The notes beneath the pieces were generated by a model, which was not told the origin of the DNA, did no database searches, and worked only from the letters and a program-made list of their open reading frames with translations. The position numbers were made by a program, and so were the translations under genes. From positions 12,430,610-12,494,609 of the forward strand of contig OZ007506.1 in assembly GCA_963931865.1 (NCBI GenBank): 64,000 nucleotides of DNA. Reading direction: 5' to 3'. Shown piece after piece: positions 19,173 through 32,281 of the stretch (its first letter is position 1; every line of letters begins with the position of its first letter). The stretch comes from Axinella damicornis (taxonomy: Eukaryota > Porifera > Demospongiae > Axinellida > Axinellidae).

Positions 19173-19789
19173 ATAGTATGCGTGAACAGGTCTGAGTAGA
19201 TCGAGTATAGCTATATAGTCTCGCGGCCAGCCTCTCGCTACACCCACTACGGGGATGTGATGGGAAAGGAGCAGCATGCATGGGTAGCTATACTCTGACT
19301 TGTTAGCACTGCATATATAGAGTCTAGCTACAAGCTTTTGGCTGGACATTTCTGGCATGCGCATTGTATGCATGCATGTCCTCTCTGACATGGTGCATGA
19401 AATTAAAGACACTGCTATGTTAATCAAAGCCAGCTTTTTGTTTGTCTGTTGTGTGTGGACCTCTTCCCTCTCCCGGACCGGACCGAGAGAGGGTCGTGCA
19501 TATCTTTACGTAAAATAGTAAAAAATCCCACGTGTAGTACGTGGGACGATTTTACGTGCCCAATCCCACGGGTAGTACGTGGGACGCAACAAGTCCACGT
19601 AAGCTTACAGTACGTGGGACAATTTTACGTACGCCCAAATGACGTAAAATCCCCCAGTGTAAGTTGGGATAGTATATCTTATGTGGCAGGATTTTACGTC
19701 GATTGAAGTGACGTAAAATCTTCCCTCGTAAGATGCATGGATCGACGGACGCAAGTTACGGAATATGCATGAGTGATATAAGTGAGAGG

Positions 19790-20060
19790 AGCTGGGTAAA
19801 AACTGCAATTGGAGGGCGGGGCTAGGCTAGCTGTACAACTAGAGGGTGGGAGGAGCTGGCTGCAATTGGAGGGCGGGGCTAGGCTAGCTGCATAAGTAGG
19901 GGTGGGAGGAGCTGGATGAAACTGCAATTGGAGGCAAGTTGTACAACTGGGGGTGGGGCTAGGCTGAGGGCGGGGCTAGGCTAGCTGCACAGGTAGGGGT
20001 GCACGGCCTAGGCTAGCTGTACAGCTAGGGGGTGGGGCTAGGTTTATGAGAGGGATGTGC
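19790..20060. repeat. G-rich minisatellite, unit about 57 bp
   Basis: Four to five copies of a unit with GGAGGAGCTGG, TGCAATTGGAGGGCGGGG and CTAGGCTAGCTG. It lies at the inner edge of the left foldback arm; a single inverted unit sits near 21240-21290. Confidence 0.8.
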
Positions 20061-20382
20061 AGTTGGGGGCGGGTAGTTTTTGGTTATAATTAGGTAGAAG
20101 TCGCATTGTTTAGTTTAGTTTTAGTTTAAATCTCAAAAGGGTTAGTAAAGGCTCTTTTAATTTTAATAATCACTTTTTGGGGGGTGATTTAAATATTAGT
20201 TTAGTTGTAGTTTTAATTAACAGGCTGAGACAGTCCTCATTTTAGTTTCAGTTTTAATTACCATGCTAAAATGCATTATAGTTTTAGTTAACTAAAACAA
20301 CATTGGGCCTGGAACATGTTCTACACTGTCTATAGAATCTCCACCGTATGACTAGACATTATAATAATAATTTGTTCACACC

Positions 20383-20730
20383 AGGATCCGGATGCCCAAT
20401 ACGGACCACCTGATAAGAAATGCAGCTTTCAAGGCACCAGTAAGTCAGTGCTTAAAGATCTAACGAACACTAGTAAGGGTAAAAATGCTTACAGATGTAG
20501 GAAAAGCAAAATGGACGATATACAACCAACCACCACCCAAGTGTTTACTTGTGTTCACACACAAGTAAACAGCAGTGCATCACCCCAGATATGGGGAAAA
20601 AATATCGAAATGGAGTTTGAAAACGAGAATGGTACCGCAAATACTTGGTGGACAGGCATGGTGACCCAGTACTATCCAACAAATGATCAGTATGCGGCCA
20701 GATGATAAAGACTATCGCATTGTTCCCTAG
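20383..20730 (+). pseudogene. Coding remnant, possibly Tudor/agenet-like
   Basis: A possible exon at 20383-20432 (DPDAQYGPPDKKC) lies between CACACCAG and GTAAGT. A second at about 20565-20730 reads GKNIEMEFENENG, WWTGMVTQYYPTNDQY and, after a frame change near 20690, DDKDYRIVP then a stop. The spacing resembles Tudor/agenet-like folds, but I cannot identify the protein. It sits inside the foldback element and may be captured or transposon-encoded. Confidence 0.4.
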
Positions 20731-21400
20731 AACACTAAGTCTTACTTATGCACTATACAACAGCAGCAACTCTACACAATGGTGAGTTCCTACCCATTGA
20801 TATACAAGCCACTTATCTTTTTTTCATGAGGTGAAAACTCATACTGTCTCTTCAAGGCAGACTATCACTTCACTTCACATCTTATGTAATGCGGTATGCC
20901 ATGGCAACATTTATCATTATTCACATTTATAACCATATCTATTCATTTCTGTGACGGAACACGGAATATCAGTTATGCAGGTGTACATCATGAAATTCAC
21001 ATGTACAAAGTGGTTATTGGTCCAGCAGGAAGTAGGGCTATCAGGTTAGGTAAGGGCCAGGGCCAGTGCTGAATGCACATGCATGCCCATTACGTATACT
21101 GTACAGTATGTAGCTACTTCCTGCAGGACCAACGTCCTCTTAATTTACTGCACAAATGGCCACATATAGCTACGTGTATGGCCGTGGATCTACTTAATGA
21201 GATTCATGGTTGACCTATCCTCCGGGCCCAGCCCATCACGTCTAGCCCCGCCCTCCAATTGCTGTTTTACCCAGCTCCTCCCACTTAATATCACTCATGC
21301 ATATTCCGTATCTTGCGTCCGTCGATCCATGCATCTTACGAGGGAAGATTTTCCGTCACTTCAATCGACGTAAAATCCTGCCACGTAAGATATACTATCC

Positions 21401-22029
21401 TAGCCTCGTTCCCAGGCCGCGTGGGAGGAGAAAAGACGGCCTGATATCCACTGCTCGCGCAAACGCCGCTGTTTCCGGTATATTTCCGTAAAATTGTAAG
21501 GTTTACGTTGATATTCACGTAGATCATATCCGGACCTAATATTCAAGGTCTAATCTACGTACACGCTCAAGTCAAAAAGTTGGTGCAACGCATTTCTGTC
21601 GAATCCGTCGTTCAGAAGGGCGACCCAAGTATTCCGCTACTCTCTTCAGTGATGTAGGATTGTGTGAAGATTGGCGTTTTCGTCTGTGTAAGTTACTTCT
21701 CATGTCTGCCGTGTCTGTTGACAGTGGCGATGGTTTACCTGCCGTTCCTGCGTAGGCGAAGTCAAGACAGTCAATCCGAAACTCAGGGCACTTATGAATG
21801 ACAGCGTGGCAAGTTTCCAGACACCTTACGTAGCTTACACGCACAGAAAGCGCTTTCTCACTTGTTTCTTTTCGATGATACGGAAGTGAATCGGACGTAT
21901 ACGTATAAATTTTACTGACCGTTTACAAACGAAAACGAATTCCCAGGTTTTTCTGGGAATGCTCGCGCATGCGCAAGCAGTGGATACCAGGCCGTCTTTC
22001 TCCACCCACGCGGCCTGGGAACGAGGCTA
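21401..22029. mobile_element. 629-bp TIR element nested in the foldback arm
   Basis: Begins TAGCCTCGTTCCCAGGCC and ends with its complement; inverted similarity extends about 75 bp. It is flanked by exact 9-bp repeats ATACTATCC (21392-21400 and 22030-22038). The uninterrupted left arm at about 19660-19675 gives the empty-site sequence. Confidence 0.93.
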
Positions 22030-22284
22030 ATACTATCCCAACTTACACTGGGGGATTTTACGGCATTCGGGCGTACGTAAAATCGTCCCACGTACTGTAC
22101 GTGGAGATGTTGACGTAAAATCGTCCCACGTACTACCCGTGGGATTGGGCACGTAAAATCGTCCCACGTACTACACGTGGGATTTTTTGCTATTTTACGT
22201 AAAGCTCTACGCGACGCACTGGTCTGACGGGTCAGTTTTACTGCTCTCAGGATGTCATCCCTCACTCGACTTTTATATATCAAT

Positions 22285-24075
22285 ACATCGAGGGGCAACC
22301 GCACTCCTGGTAGCCGTTGCAACACCGGCTGTGACTCGCAGTTAGTTCCAATTAACGCACATGCCACGTGGCAACCACGCTCTGTCGATCGCTAGGAATG
22401 GCGGCCAAAGGGAAGGCACGAAGTTATTACAGCACTTCAACTTTGCCAGCACGGCACTTCAACTTTGCCAGCACGGTGATTTTTGGCATGTAAGCGTCAG
22501 TGAACGACAGCGATCACGGCCATGTGGTCAGAATCTTTGTGTGCCTTTGCTAAGAACGGTACTGCCACCGGAAGTCGGAGAGAGCGCTCGAGCAATGGCG
22601 AGACAAAAGCGCTTGTATCTCCACCACCAAGGTGAGTTTCAGCACAATCATTATACGTTTGTCTAACTGCATGATAGCCATCACGACGGTGTAGTCAGAA
22701 TCTCTGTAGACCTTTCCTGCGAGCTATGAGGTTTGATTATTTACATTAATTACATTAATTACGAGGGGCAACCGCACTCCTGGTAGCCGCGGGTAAACGG
22801 TAGCACAAGCTAAGTGTGACAGTTCGTTCCAATTATCACACATCACGTGAGTACCATGATAGATATATATAGGGAAGATCAGAAATTATATAGTCTAAGA
22901 GTGCTATCAAGTTTCAAGTACCATTCATAGCTGCGTTGCCGTATATAGCGCGAGCGCAAGCTGCAATTCGTTCCAATTAACGCACATGCCACGTGGCAAC
23001 CACGCTCAGTCGATCGCGAGCAATGGCGACCAAAAGGAAGACAAGACATTATTACAGCACTCACAACTTAGCCAGCACTGTGAGTTTCGGCATGTAAGCG
23101 TCAGTGAACGACAGCGATCACGGCCGTGTGGTCAGAATCTTCGTGTGCCTTTCCTAAGAACGGTACTGCCACCGGAAGTTGGAGAGCGCTCGAGCAATGG
23201 CTGCCAACGGTGAGACAAAAGCGTTCATATCTCTACCACCAAAGTAAGTTTCAGCACAATTATTTTGATTTTGTGTCACTGCATCATAGCGATCACGACG
23301 GTGAAGTCAGAATCTTTGTATGCCATTCGGAAATAGTCAAACGTTTATTAATTAATTACATTATTTACGCGGCACAATTTTTCCTATACCAGGAGTGTAA
23401 CGAGGGGCAACCGCACTCCTGGTAGCCGCGGTTAAACGGTAGCACAGGCTAAGCGTGGCAGTTCGTTCCAATTATCACATGAGTACCATGATAGCTATAT
23501 ATATATAGGGAAGATCGGAAATGACTTAGAGATACCGAATAGTAGCCGTGTTTCAACCCCTCGCTTTCAACCCCGGTATTGCAATTCGTTCCAATTAACG
23601 CACATGCCACGTGGCAACCACAAGGAAGACAAGACATTATTACAGCACTCACAACTTAGCCAACACGGTGAGTTTCGGCATGTAAGCGTCAGTGAACGAC
23701 AGTGATCACGGCCGTGTGGCCAGAATCTTTGTGGGGGCTTCGTAAGACTGTACTGGCAACCAACGTCGAAGAGAGCGATCGAGCAATGGTGGCCGACGGC
23801 ATGACAAAAGCGCTTGTATCTCCGCCACCAAGGTGAGTTTCAGCACAATTATTTGGATTTTGTGTCACTGCATCATAGCGATCACGACGGTGTAGTCAGA
23901 ATCTTTGTGAGCCATTCCGAAATAGTCAAACGTTTCAATGATTACATTATATTATATTACGCGGCACAATTTTTCCTATACCAGGAGTGTAATTACGCGG
24001 CACAATTTTTCCTATACCAGGAGTGTAACATTAATTACGCGGCACAATTTTTCCTATACCAGGAGTGTAATAAGA
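22285..24075 (+). repeat. Cluster of an interspersed TIR repeat, plus orientation
   Basis: At least three partial to full copies begin CGAGGGGCAACCGCACTCC (near 22289, 22762, 23400) and end CCTATACCAGGAGTGTAA. CACTCCTGGTA and TACCAGGAGTG form short inverted ends. Internal words such as CACATGCCACGTGGCAACC and GTGAACGACAGCGATCACGG recur. The 36-bp end unit is repeated three times at about 23959-24071. The same family occurs inverted at 33440-33940 and 35400-36140. Confidence 0.85.
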
Positions 24076-24235
24076 TTTTAACGTGTGTCTGTGTGTGTGT
24101 CTGTCTGTGAGTGACGGAAGTGGGATGTTTGTGGGGCGGGACTAGCCTATAGTGACGCGCGACCTTCGTACTTTAATTTATTTACTGAACCTCGAACTCC
24201 GCGAAGAATGTTCGAGAACATTGGGTTGGGCCCTG

Positions 24236-24530
24236 GTATGCAATCGGGGAGCAGCAGTCGAAGCGGACGCAATCGGGCGAGCAGCAGTTCAAGCGGACGC
24301 AATCGGGGAGCAGCAGTCGAAGCAGACGCGATCGGGCGGCGAGCAGCAGCTGGCTCAGAAGCGGGCGCAATCGGGGAGCAGCAGCTGGACGCGAGGCGGA
24401 GGCAAACGGGGAGCGCGAACAGCAATGGAAGCGGATGCCGCAATCGGGCCCGGGAGCAGCAGCTGAAGCGGACGCAAGCGGCGAGCAGCAGCTGAAGCGG
24501 ACGCAATCGGGGAGAAGCAGCTCTTCGCCG
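24236..24530. repeat. GC-rich minisatellite, unit about 30 bp
   Basis: Variants of GCGGACGCAATCGGGGAGCA are repeated about ten times. Open frames on both strands are translations of the repeat and are not called as genes. Confidence 0.85.
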
Positions 24531-24595
24531 GATTACGCGCGGTAGGCGAACAAGGGGGAAGTAACTGAGCGAGCGAAGCGAGCTCAGCTACTTGT

Positions 24596-24614
24596 TATTA
24601 TTATTATTATTATT
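24596..24614. repeat. TTA microsatellite
   Basis: About six TTA units follow a GAGCGAAGCGAGCTCAGC word. Confidence 0.9.
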
Positions 24615-24785
24615 TGTGACTTTACAGACTGTATGAGGTAAAAGTGCATGAATGAATTGTAGTTGTGACGTGAATTTGGGGGTACAAATGACAGTCTGAG
24701 AGACTAATTCCACTGAAGGAGCAGCTCACGTAATAGTTAAGCATATAAATACAAACATCAAAACATTGAACAAGATAGTAGCAAG

Positions 24786-25912
24786 TTACTGTAAGAAACA
24801 CCTTGAGCATGGACATACAATGTGAAATGAACAGTGGTTTGTAGGGTCAAAATTCGCATTAAAGTGCTCCCAGCAGTACTTGAGGAGACTATGTTTATTG
24901 CTTTCAACGGATACAGTGAGATCAATAAGACTGTTCGGTAGAGAGTTCCAGAGTCTTACAACTCTATTAAAGTAGAAATGTCTAGCCATTGAGGTTTTGC
25001 AGAAGTTGTGAGTGAGCTTGTTGGCAGCTGCTGCTCTGGTGTTGCCGGAGGAGAATGATACATACTCCTGTATGTTCATGATAATGTCGTGCGGGTCATG
25101 GAAGCATTTCAAAAGACAGCACAGGTCTTGCAACTCTAGCCAGTACATAAGAGGCAGGAGATGAAGTGATTGTAGTCTCCACTTGTAGTTTCCTCTATTG
25201 TAGTTGTTAAGTATGAACTTTGTAGCTTTCCTCTGGACTCTCTCGATGTTGGTGATGTCTTTCATGAGGTGGGGTCGCCACAGTTGGCTGCAGTAGCTTA
25301 AATGTGAGCGTATATAAGTAATATGTACAATCTCTTCTTGAGACTGACAGGAGAGGAAGCTGGCAGTGTCCGTCTTATCAAATTTAGAGATCTGTAAGCT
25401 TTCAGACATATATGGTTGAGGTGGTCTGTCCAGGACAGATCACTGTTAACAATGATTCCCAGATCTCTTTGCGTATTTGCTGCTGTAATGGTGGCACCAT
25501 CCAGAATGTAGGAATCAGAGCGTTGAGAAGGGTATTTTGCACAAGAAAATTGCAAAATATTGCATTTGTCTGTGTTTAGATATAGCTTGGATTGTTGGCA
25601 CCAACTTTCAACTTGATGAATGTCATCTTGAAATAGCTGTTGGTCTTGCTCGTTCTTGATAGTGTGTAAAAGCTTGGTGTCGTCAGCAAAAATGAAACAA
25701 GATGCAGATCTAATAGAAAGCGGCAAATCATTGACATAGATTAGAAAAAGTAGAGGGCCCAATATGCTGCCCTGGGGCACACCTGATAAGACAGGTAGGA
25801 TAGAAGAGTTGCATCCATTGTAACGTACGAAATGAGATCGGTTGGATAAGTAGTTACTGAACGATTTCCATAGAGGGCCAGTTATCCCGATTTGCCAGAG
25901 TTTCTGGAGTAG
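24786..25912 (-). pseudogene. 5'-truncated non-LTR retrotransposon RT
   Basis: The minus strand encodes the C-terminal RT half: SGVPQGSILGPLLFLIYVND and FADDTKLL (catalytic FADD motif). A thumb region follows (LNTDKCNILQFS, DLGIIVNSDLSW, SYCSQLWRPHL) and a typical tail (YFNRVVRLWNSLP). A frame change near 25310-25340 breaks the ORF. The endonuclease domain and RT motifs 1-A are missing, so it is truncated near 25912. The motifs fit the Jockey/CR1/L2-type group. Confidence 0.88.
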
Positions 25913-27149
25913 ACTTGATAGCCAGCAAGGTGCATTGCACTTTTGACTCTGTGTGTGGTGTTGTGTGCATCGTGGTACTGCATGCCTTTAATTTGTTGTT
26001 GCAATTATAAGCTGCATGCCTAACAATAGAACTTTTGATGCACACTCCTTGAGTCAGTAGATGGAGCAATATGGCTAAAACGTTGGATTTTCATACAACT
26101 GATTGATTTCAGTGTTGGCAACAAACCTGTCGACAGTAATTACTGCACACTCCATTTCCTTATGGAAGTCATTGCTTTAATTGGCTTGTAGCAAGTCCAT
26201 TGGGCCTCACTAGTGCAGTGTAGCACCAAAACTGCGCAGTCATGATATAGCAGCTTGTCAACTCAGCAGAATTCCACAGGCAGATGTCTGGGGATTAAAG
26301 GTGCCTCAAGTGATTGTAATTGGCTAAAATTTAATGTATGTACTACACATGCATGATATTTATAGGAACTTGAGGCAGATTAGCTACCTAGTTCACATAC
26401 CCTGTTAGTGCTAGCATAAATGTGTGATAGCAATGACTCCAAAATGCTGCCAATTAAGTGACAAGTGTGAATACACCCAGCAGTGAAACAATCCTCTTGT
26501 GGAGCAAAAAGTTGGAGTTGCACTGTTTTGTATCACAGCCATCCCTCATGATCAGCAGTGATGCTTAGAACCTGGATACGGTTTAGAGGTAGGACCTCTT
26601 GAAATATTTATTTGGTTGGTGCACGAGCTAATACACTGGGCAGGTAGGACCTACTGCTTCTCTGGAAATTGCTTTGGCTCTCTGGAAATTGTTTCAGTTC
26701 TGTAACTAAGAATTCTCTTTTAGCTAAGGATAATTATATCAAATGCTGATTCAATTGTTCCAAGACTCAACATAATTATATAGAATGCATGGTTGTAGAT
26801 CTAGAGTTTAAGCATCCGAACTTACACCATTGCAAATGCCTACTAGCTAATTGTTCATGATAATTGAAGCGAGCCATATGTATGAAATGCCATTCTTCTC
26901 TTGCATGCACGGATGACTAATCACACATTCGTAAGCACTGCATGACTTGAATAAACTTGCATCCTGATAATTGTAGTCTTGCAATAATCACTTCATCATG
27001 TCAACAAAGAACACATCAATCATATCTGGGTAACTTGTAACTAAATGTTGGAATGTTGTCAACTGGGATGACACTATACTCCACATCAACCTAATGTCTG
27101 AAGATAATTATGCACAAACCAAAAGATCATGGGAGAATACAATAAATGT
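25913..27149. other. Intergenic stretch, nothing recognised
   Basis: No coding, RNA or clear repeat signal is supported here. It lies 3' of the second Death/NB-ARC copy. Confidence 0.4.
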
Positions 27150-29990
27150 GTCATTTACAGACATAGCATAATCATACAGCCAATAACAGCTACAGAAATT
27201 ATACCTAAGAATGCTACTGCGATCAACAGAGCTTCAAAGTTACTTCTGCTTGTGTACGTTGACGCTCGAGAATATATGACATATCTGTACCACCGCACAT
27301 CAATCAGGAAATAATGTCTTCGTCTCACAAAATGTCTCAACACACGGTTTAGAACTCTTCCAAGTTTTGTTGCATCTTCGGATTTTAGGCTCCTATAGAA
27401 TCCTGCCAGCATCATACATGTTCTACAGTTCTTCGAAGATACTGTCATACATTCTTTGTCCAATAGCCACGCTTCAGAGTGGTCACTTTGGTATTCATCA
27501 TAATGAATTGACAACTTAGTCCAGTTTACATAATCTGTGGCTCTAATGCTCCTAATCGAAGGAAATCTTGAAATGTGGTGATCTTTACTCAGCAGGTGTG
27601 CCGCTCTTTCTGCATTACCCAAGTTTCTGTAGGATTCATAGAGCAATATGAACTGCTCAACCCTTTTATTACCTTTCAGTGACTTGGACTGCAGCAGAGG
27701 TTCAAGTAGCTTTGCCGAATGCTCATAGTCTCCCTGTCCAAAGTATGCTAAGGCCAAGTGTGTAGGAGTGCACTCCACCTGCTTGCACTTTGCCAGTGAC
27801 CATTTCAATTGAAGAATTTCCCTCCTGTGTTCCAAGAATTTATGAAATTGTCCAAGGAGAATGTAGTAACGCTCGAGGGCTGAATGGTACTTAATGTACA
27901 CCTGCCGGCTTTCCAGATCATTTGCTGATGCATTTGAGTACAATTCAGTGATCCTTCTGTACCTCAGCAATAAACTTGCCACAGCCTTTTGATTGCCATG
28001 CATTATAGCTTCTAGTTCGCTGAGCTGAACTAACAAGTTTACATACATCTCTAAGGATACTGACAATCCTTTCTCAATTGAGATGGGCATGAAGTTACCA
28101 TCAATGCCTAGAACTCCTTGTAGTCCTATGAACATCCCTAATGAAACAGCTGAATGGATATCACCACGGAGAATGCTTAAATAACAAAGTATGATGTCTG
28201 TATAAACATTCTGCAATAACAGTGCCAAAGGATGTAGACTATGTGAATCTTCGTGGTCGACATCTAGAGAAAATTTTTTTGCCAGTTTTGTACCGTTGAT
28301 AAGTGCCTCTATAACACCACTCCGTATTATTAGCAATTTAAACAGTGGACTCTTTAAATGAAGTGGACTCTTTAAATGAAGTAAGTGGAGTGACTTGCAC
28401 AGATGGAGTACACCCAGTACAATCTTATATAACCCGAATTTAGGTTCTGTCAGTAGTTTAGATGTTGAAGAGTTGTAGTTGGGATCGGTTTTGTACATAT
28501 AACTGGTGAGGAAATCTATGTTTGAACGTTCTGTATCCAGAAAGTGATAACCATCAATTGCTTCAAAATTGTTCGTAAGTGTTACATAATAGGCTTCAAA
28601 ATGGCGAAAGAAAGTGTCACTTGATGGCTCACTTCCTCCACAGTTGTAATCACTTGATATGTAAGTAAAAAACTCTTTAATGAGCTGGTGATATCTATAT
28701 CGCTGAGTATGAGCATCATAGCTAAGCAAAGACTTGTGTTGAAGAGCTTTTAAACACTCAGAAGTATCATTTACCATTTTACCTTCCAAGATACCTTGGA
28801 CTGCACTGTTGTCAAATGATCCTGGGAATCTTGCAAGCAGTCTTCCACATCTCTGGTGTTGAGGAACGAGGTAATGATATGAGATATTGAGGCTTGTAAA
28901 CACACGCTCTGTAGATGGTAGCAGCTCTGGGCTCAGTGCAGGTATAGGATCCCTTCTCAGGTCGTTAGCTATTGTAGATGGGTCTACTTGTGTCAACAAT
29001 GATCCAACAACTTGTAGTGCTAGTGGCACGTTCCCTACCAAACCAGCTATCTCCAGAGCCATTGTTCTATTCAAAGTGCTACTCAACTTCTGAAGTACAT
29101 TTGCAGCAGAGTCTGTCGGTAGCTCTGTAAGTGTTAAGTTTCTAAATGAACCCAGAAATGATGTCATTTGCTTTGCTGTAAGCATCACTGTCAGGAACTG
29201 AGACTGCCTGACAAGATTCTTTATCAAGTTTTGAAAGGCATCCTTGTATTGGTGGAGTAGTTCATCACAGTTGTCAAGTATTAAGACTGTAGGGACTTTC
29301 AATTTGCTAGCCCACACCAACTGATATCTCGTATCCAAAGGCTGTCCGTCCTTACCATGGACTAGGAATATCAAGCTGTTCATGAGAGAGGTAATGTCTG
29401 GTACCTCATATAAATCAGCATAGTGCACAGCCACACCATGATCACATGACCCACATGAATGGCTAGAGTGGACTTACCAAATCCTGGAGACCCGACAATA
29501 CTAATGATGTTAACTGTGGGGTTTTCAATCCATTCACTTAGCATTTGTATTTCAGCCTCTCTGCCAAGAAATACCTCTCCATCATAACACACTGGCAGTC
29601 CATTGGATGGGTAGACTGTTGAAGACATACATACCAAAGCAATTAGGGCAATGAGAACTGAAGCTATCGGACACCATCGTGTGAACATCATGCCATCGCC
29701 TATAGACAGAGGAAGTTAAGTAAAGTATAAGGGTAAGCAGCGAAAGTGAAACATAATACAATAATAATTTATGCTCAGGAACATGTCAGCAAGTTAGCTA
29801 AAATTAATGCAGGTAAACATCTTAGGCTGGTTCATTATACCGGTGGGTAACCAACTTGATCAACATTTCCATGGCGATTATGGAGTGTGGAATGGATGGA
29901 CTCAATAGTGGACTAGACTGATTTCGATCGTCACGGACCGGTCAAATGTCATAAACTAATCAGCAGAAAAGGCTTGATGTTCCATGACAC

Positions 29991-30104
29991 CAGTGTTCCC
30001 CCAGAGCTGACATAGAAGGGGACCAAATAAAAGAACTTCATGCATTCTAATGCTGATATTAGGCCAGGAAAAGGGTATACCGTATCCCTTTGGAGGAAAC
30101 ACTG
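29991..30104. mobile_element. CAGTG-terminated MITE, copy in the duplicate
   Basis: Orthologous to the element at 15357-15466, with the same ends and position. Confidence 0.75.
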
Positions 30105-31323
30105 TTGGATAAAATTAAACTGCCAATCATCTGTATGGCTGCCGAATTCTAGGAGGGATTGTTACCAACGTCTACCATGTACAACTGTTTGAAGCAGTGA
30201 CTTAGCTTGTGCTTTCTCATGCCGGCATGCAGCACCTGATGAGTGTTTGGCGGTTGACACTAACAACGGTTGGGCATCAGCAAGCTAGCAGTGTGACGTC
30301 ATTGAAGATTGGTATGCATGTGACCTTTGACAAGTAATTCTAGTCAGGGCTTTGGTAGCAAATTCTGCAGCCTTTAAGTGCTGTTGATTAATCACAGCAA
30401 CAACAATTGCCTTTGTTATCTGAATTGCAACTACCACTACCATGGTTTCACAGGATGGCGCAACAATGTGTCCCTTGAGACTGGCCAGAGTACAGCAACA
30501 ATTGAAGTTGATACAAGGGCTGGAAAATTTACGTAGAGGCCACAGATATAAGTATACTGCAGTTCAGGGAAACAATGCCCTTTTGCTGTGTATAACACTT
30601 ATCTGTGGTCTAATCCAAGCCCTTGTACCAATTCAGTTGCTGCATTGTATTGCCGCTCACTGTCACACACAAGGGACTATCATATCCCCTAAAAAAACAT
30701 GTCAACAGTCCATTATCGAGTCCACTGAGTCCAGAGTCAAGGTCTTGTAATTGCCCCATTTGACAATGCAGCCATGAGATTATCTACAATGCAGTAGCTC
30801 AGCCAGCAACCGGGCTGGAAGGGCAAATTCAGGCAATGGACATGCATGTGCATTAATATGAACTGGTCAGTATCTCAACACTGAGGCAATGTACTGAGGT
30901 TTTTAGGTTGCTTGTCCAAAGCCATTTCAAATTTCAGTGCATGTGCACATGGTGTAGGCGTCCTGCCCATAAACGAGCACATAATCGCTCTAGCAGCAAT
31001 TTGTAATTCCCAGCTTGCGTTTCAACTGCAAAGGCTGTTTCCATAGGCCATACTTTTGTGCATGTGCTAATTTCTTGAACGGATCTCGGACAAGCAACCT
31101 GTAATCCTCAGTAGCAACAGAGCAGTGATCTCCACCCAGCCAGCATGTACATACATTCCTAATTCTCAAGGTCAGGTATCCAGCAATAAAAATGATGTTT
31201 TATGATTTCTTTTATTGTGGAGTGGTTAATTCAAATGACTGGCCGGGTGGAGACTGCATGAGGGGCTAGTGACTACACTGTGTTACACAAGAGCACATGA
31301 TGACATCATTGTCGTCACGTGCA
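30105..31323. other. Duplicated intron sequence without a gene
   Basis: Collinear with the copy 1 intron (about 15467-16145, then 17331-17790). The stretch corresponding to 16146-17330 is absent here. No exon is supported. Confidence 0.55.
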
Positions 31324-32076
31324 CTGTAAAAGAGAAGGGCTGTTTTAACCATGCTGTGGTCACCTCAGTTGCATCTCATGAGCACTCAAGTGCAGTCATA
31401 CTTTGTAGCTATTAAGCCTACTTAGGTCAGGTTTCTTAGTAGCCAAGGTAACTAGGAGAAGTATAGGATGCACTTCCAAACAATGTGCAGATCATTTACA
31501 CTGCTTGACCACTATAGGTCCTCCAACAGACATGCATATGGGTAAACAATTAAGCTAAGTCACGTACCTAATGTTAGAAGTGAAGCTACATGACATTTGT
31601 GGCTGTGGACCCATTCTTTATATAACCACTGTGGATGAGGTATGCAACTACAGCCCCGTTTACATGTACTAATCCGGGTTACTTTAAACTGGATTAGAAT
31701 CCGGATTAGAAGTGTCCACACGTGCAACTTTTGAGCCAGTTTAGCTCATGAATCTTCTCTCACAACTAGCGCTTCAGTGGCTGTGGGGCTGGACTACTTG
31801 TCATGAATACTGACAGCTTCAATGTGCAGCAGATAATCCACTTAGAAACCGCTCCAGCTGTTTACACGCACCTCCTTCGAAACTAATCCGGATTCAATCC
31901 GGGTTCAACCCACATCCTGATGTGGGTTAATACGTAAACCGGTTTCCAACCCTGATTAGAGCGTTTACACGGATCCGGTTTAGTTTAATCCGGATCTGGA
32001 ACCGGTTTAAATGCCTGGTGTAAACAGGGCTTATGGTGACCAGAGTCTGGTTAAAGCAACCCTTCTTTTATTACAG
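31324..32076. mobile_element. TIR element in the copy 2 intron
   Basis: Begins CTGTAAAAGAGAAGGG and ends CCCTTCTTTTATTACAG; the inverted similarity reaches about 40 bp, including GGTCACC near the inner edge. Copy 1 lacks it at about 17795. It carries another element inside. Confidence 0.75.
31652..32031. mobile_element. Nested MITE with AATCCGG repeats
   Basis: Begins AGCCCCGTTTACATG and ends GTGTAAACAGGGCT. It contains several inverted AATCCGG/CCGGATT words. Confidence 0.7.
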
Positions 32077-32281
32077 ACATGATCGATCATTGTGGCACGG
32101 ATGTCATCATTTGCTCTTGGTTACATACAGTACTGAGCTGAGATTAGCTTTACACAGACGTTATCACTGGAATACCAGTATTAATTAGCAACCACTCAAA
32201 TACGGAATATGAGGAACTCAGGCACGCCCATTTCTCTGAATGTATTCATGTATACCAGTGGCCATGCATATCATAGAGTCG

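Larger units (their letters stand above)
19493..22215. mobile_element. Foldback element with about 330-bp inverted arms
   Basis: The left arm (about 19493-19830) recurs inverted at about 21235-22215, where it is interrupted by the element at 21401-22029. Arms contain repeated ACGTGGGACGATTTTACGT words. The centre contains a minisatellite and a coding remnant. Boundaries are approximate. Confidence 0.85.

Noticed and set aside
24152..24506. Arg/Ser/Ala-rich frames on both strands
   Set aside because: They are translations of a GC-rich minisatellite; overlapping frames are equally open.
24786..25409. Separate ORF starting MSESLQISKF
   Set aside because: Its first part is a shadow frame; real similarity starts only after the frameshift within the RT fragment.
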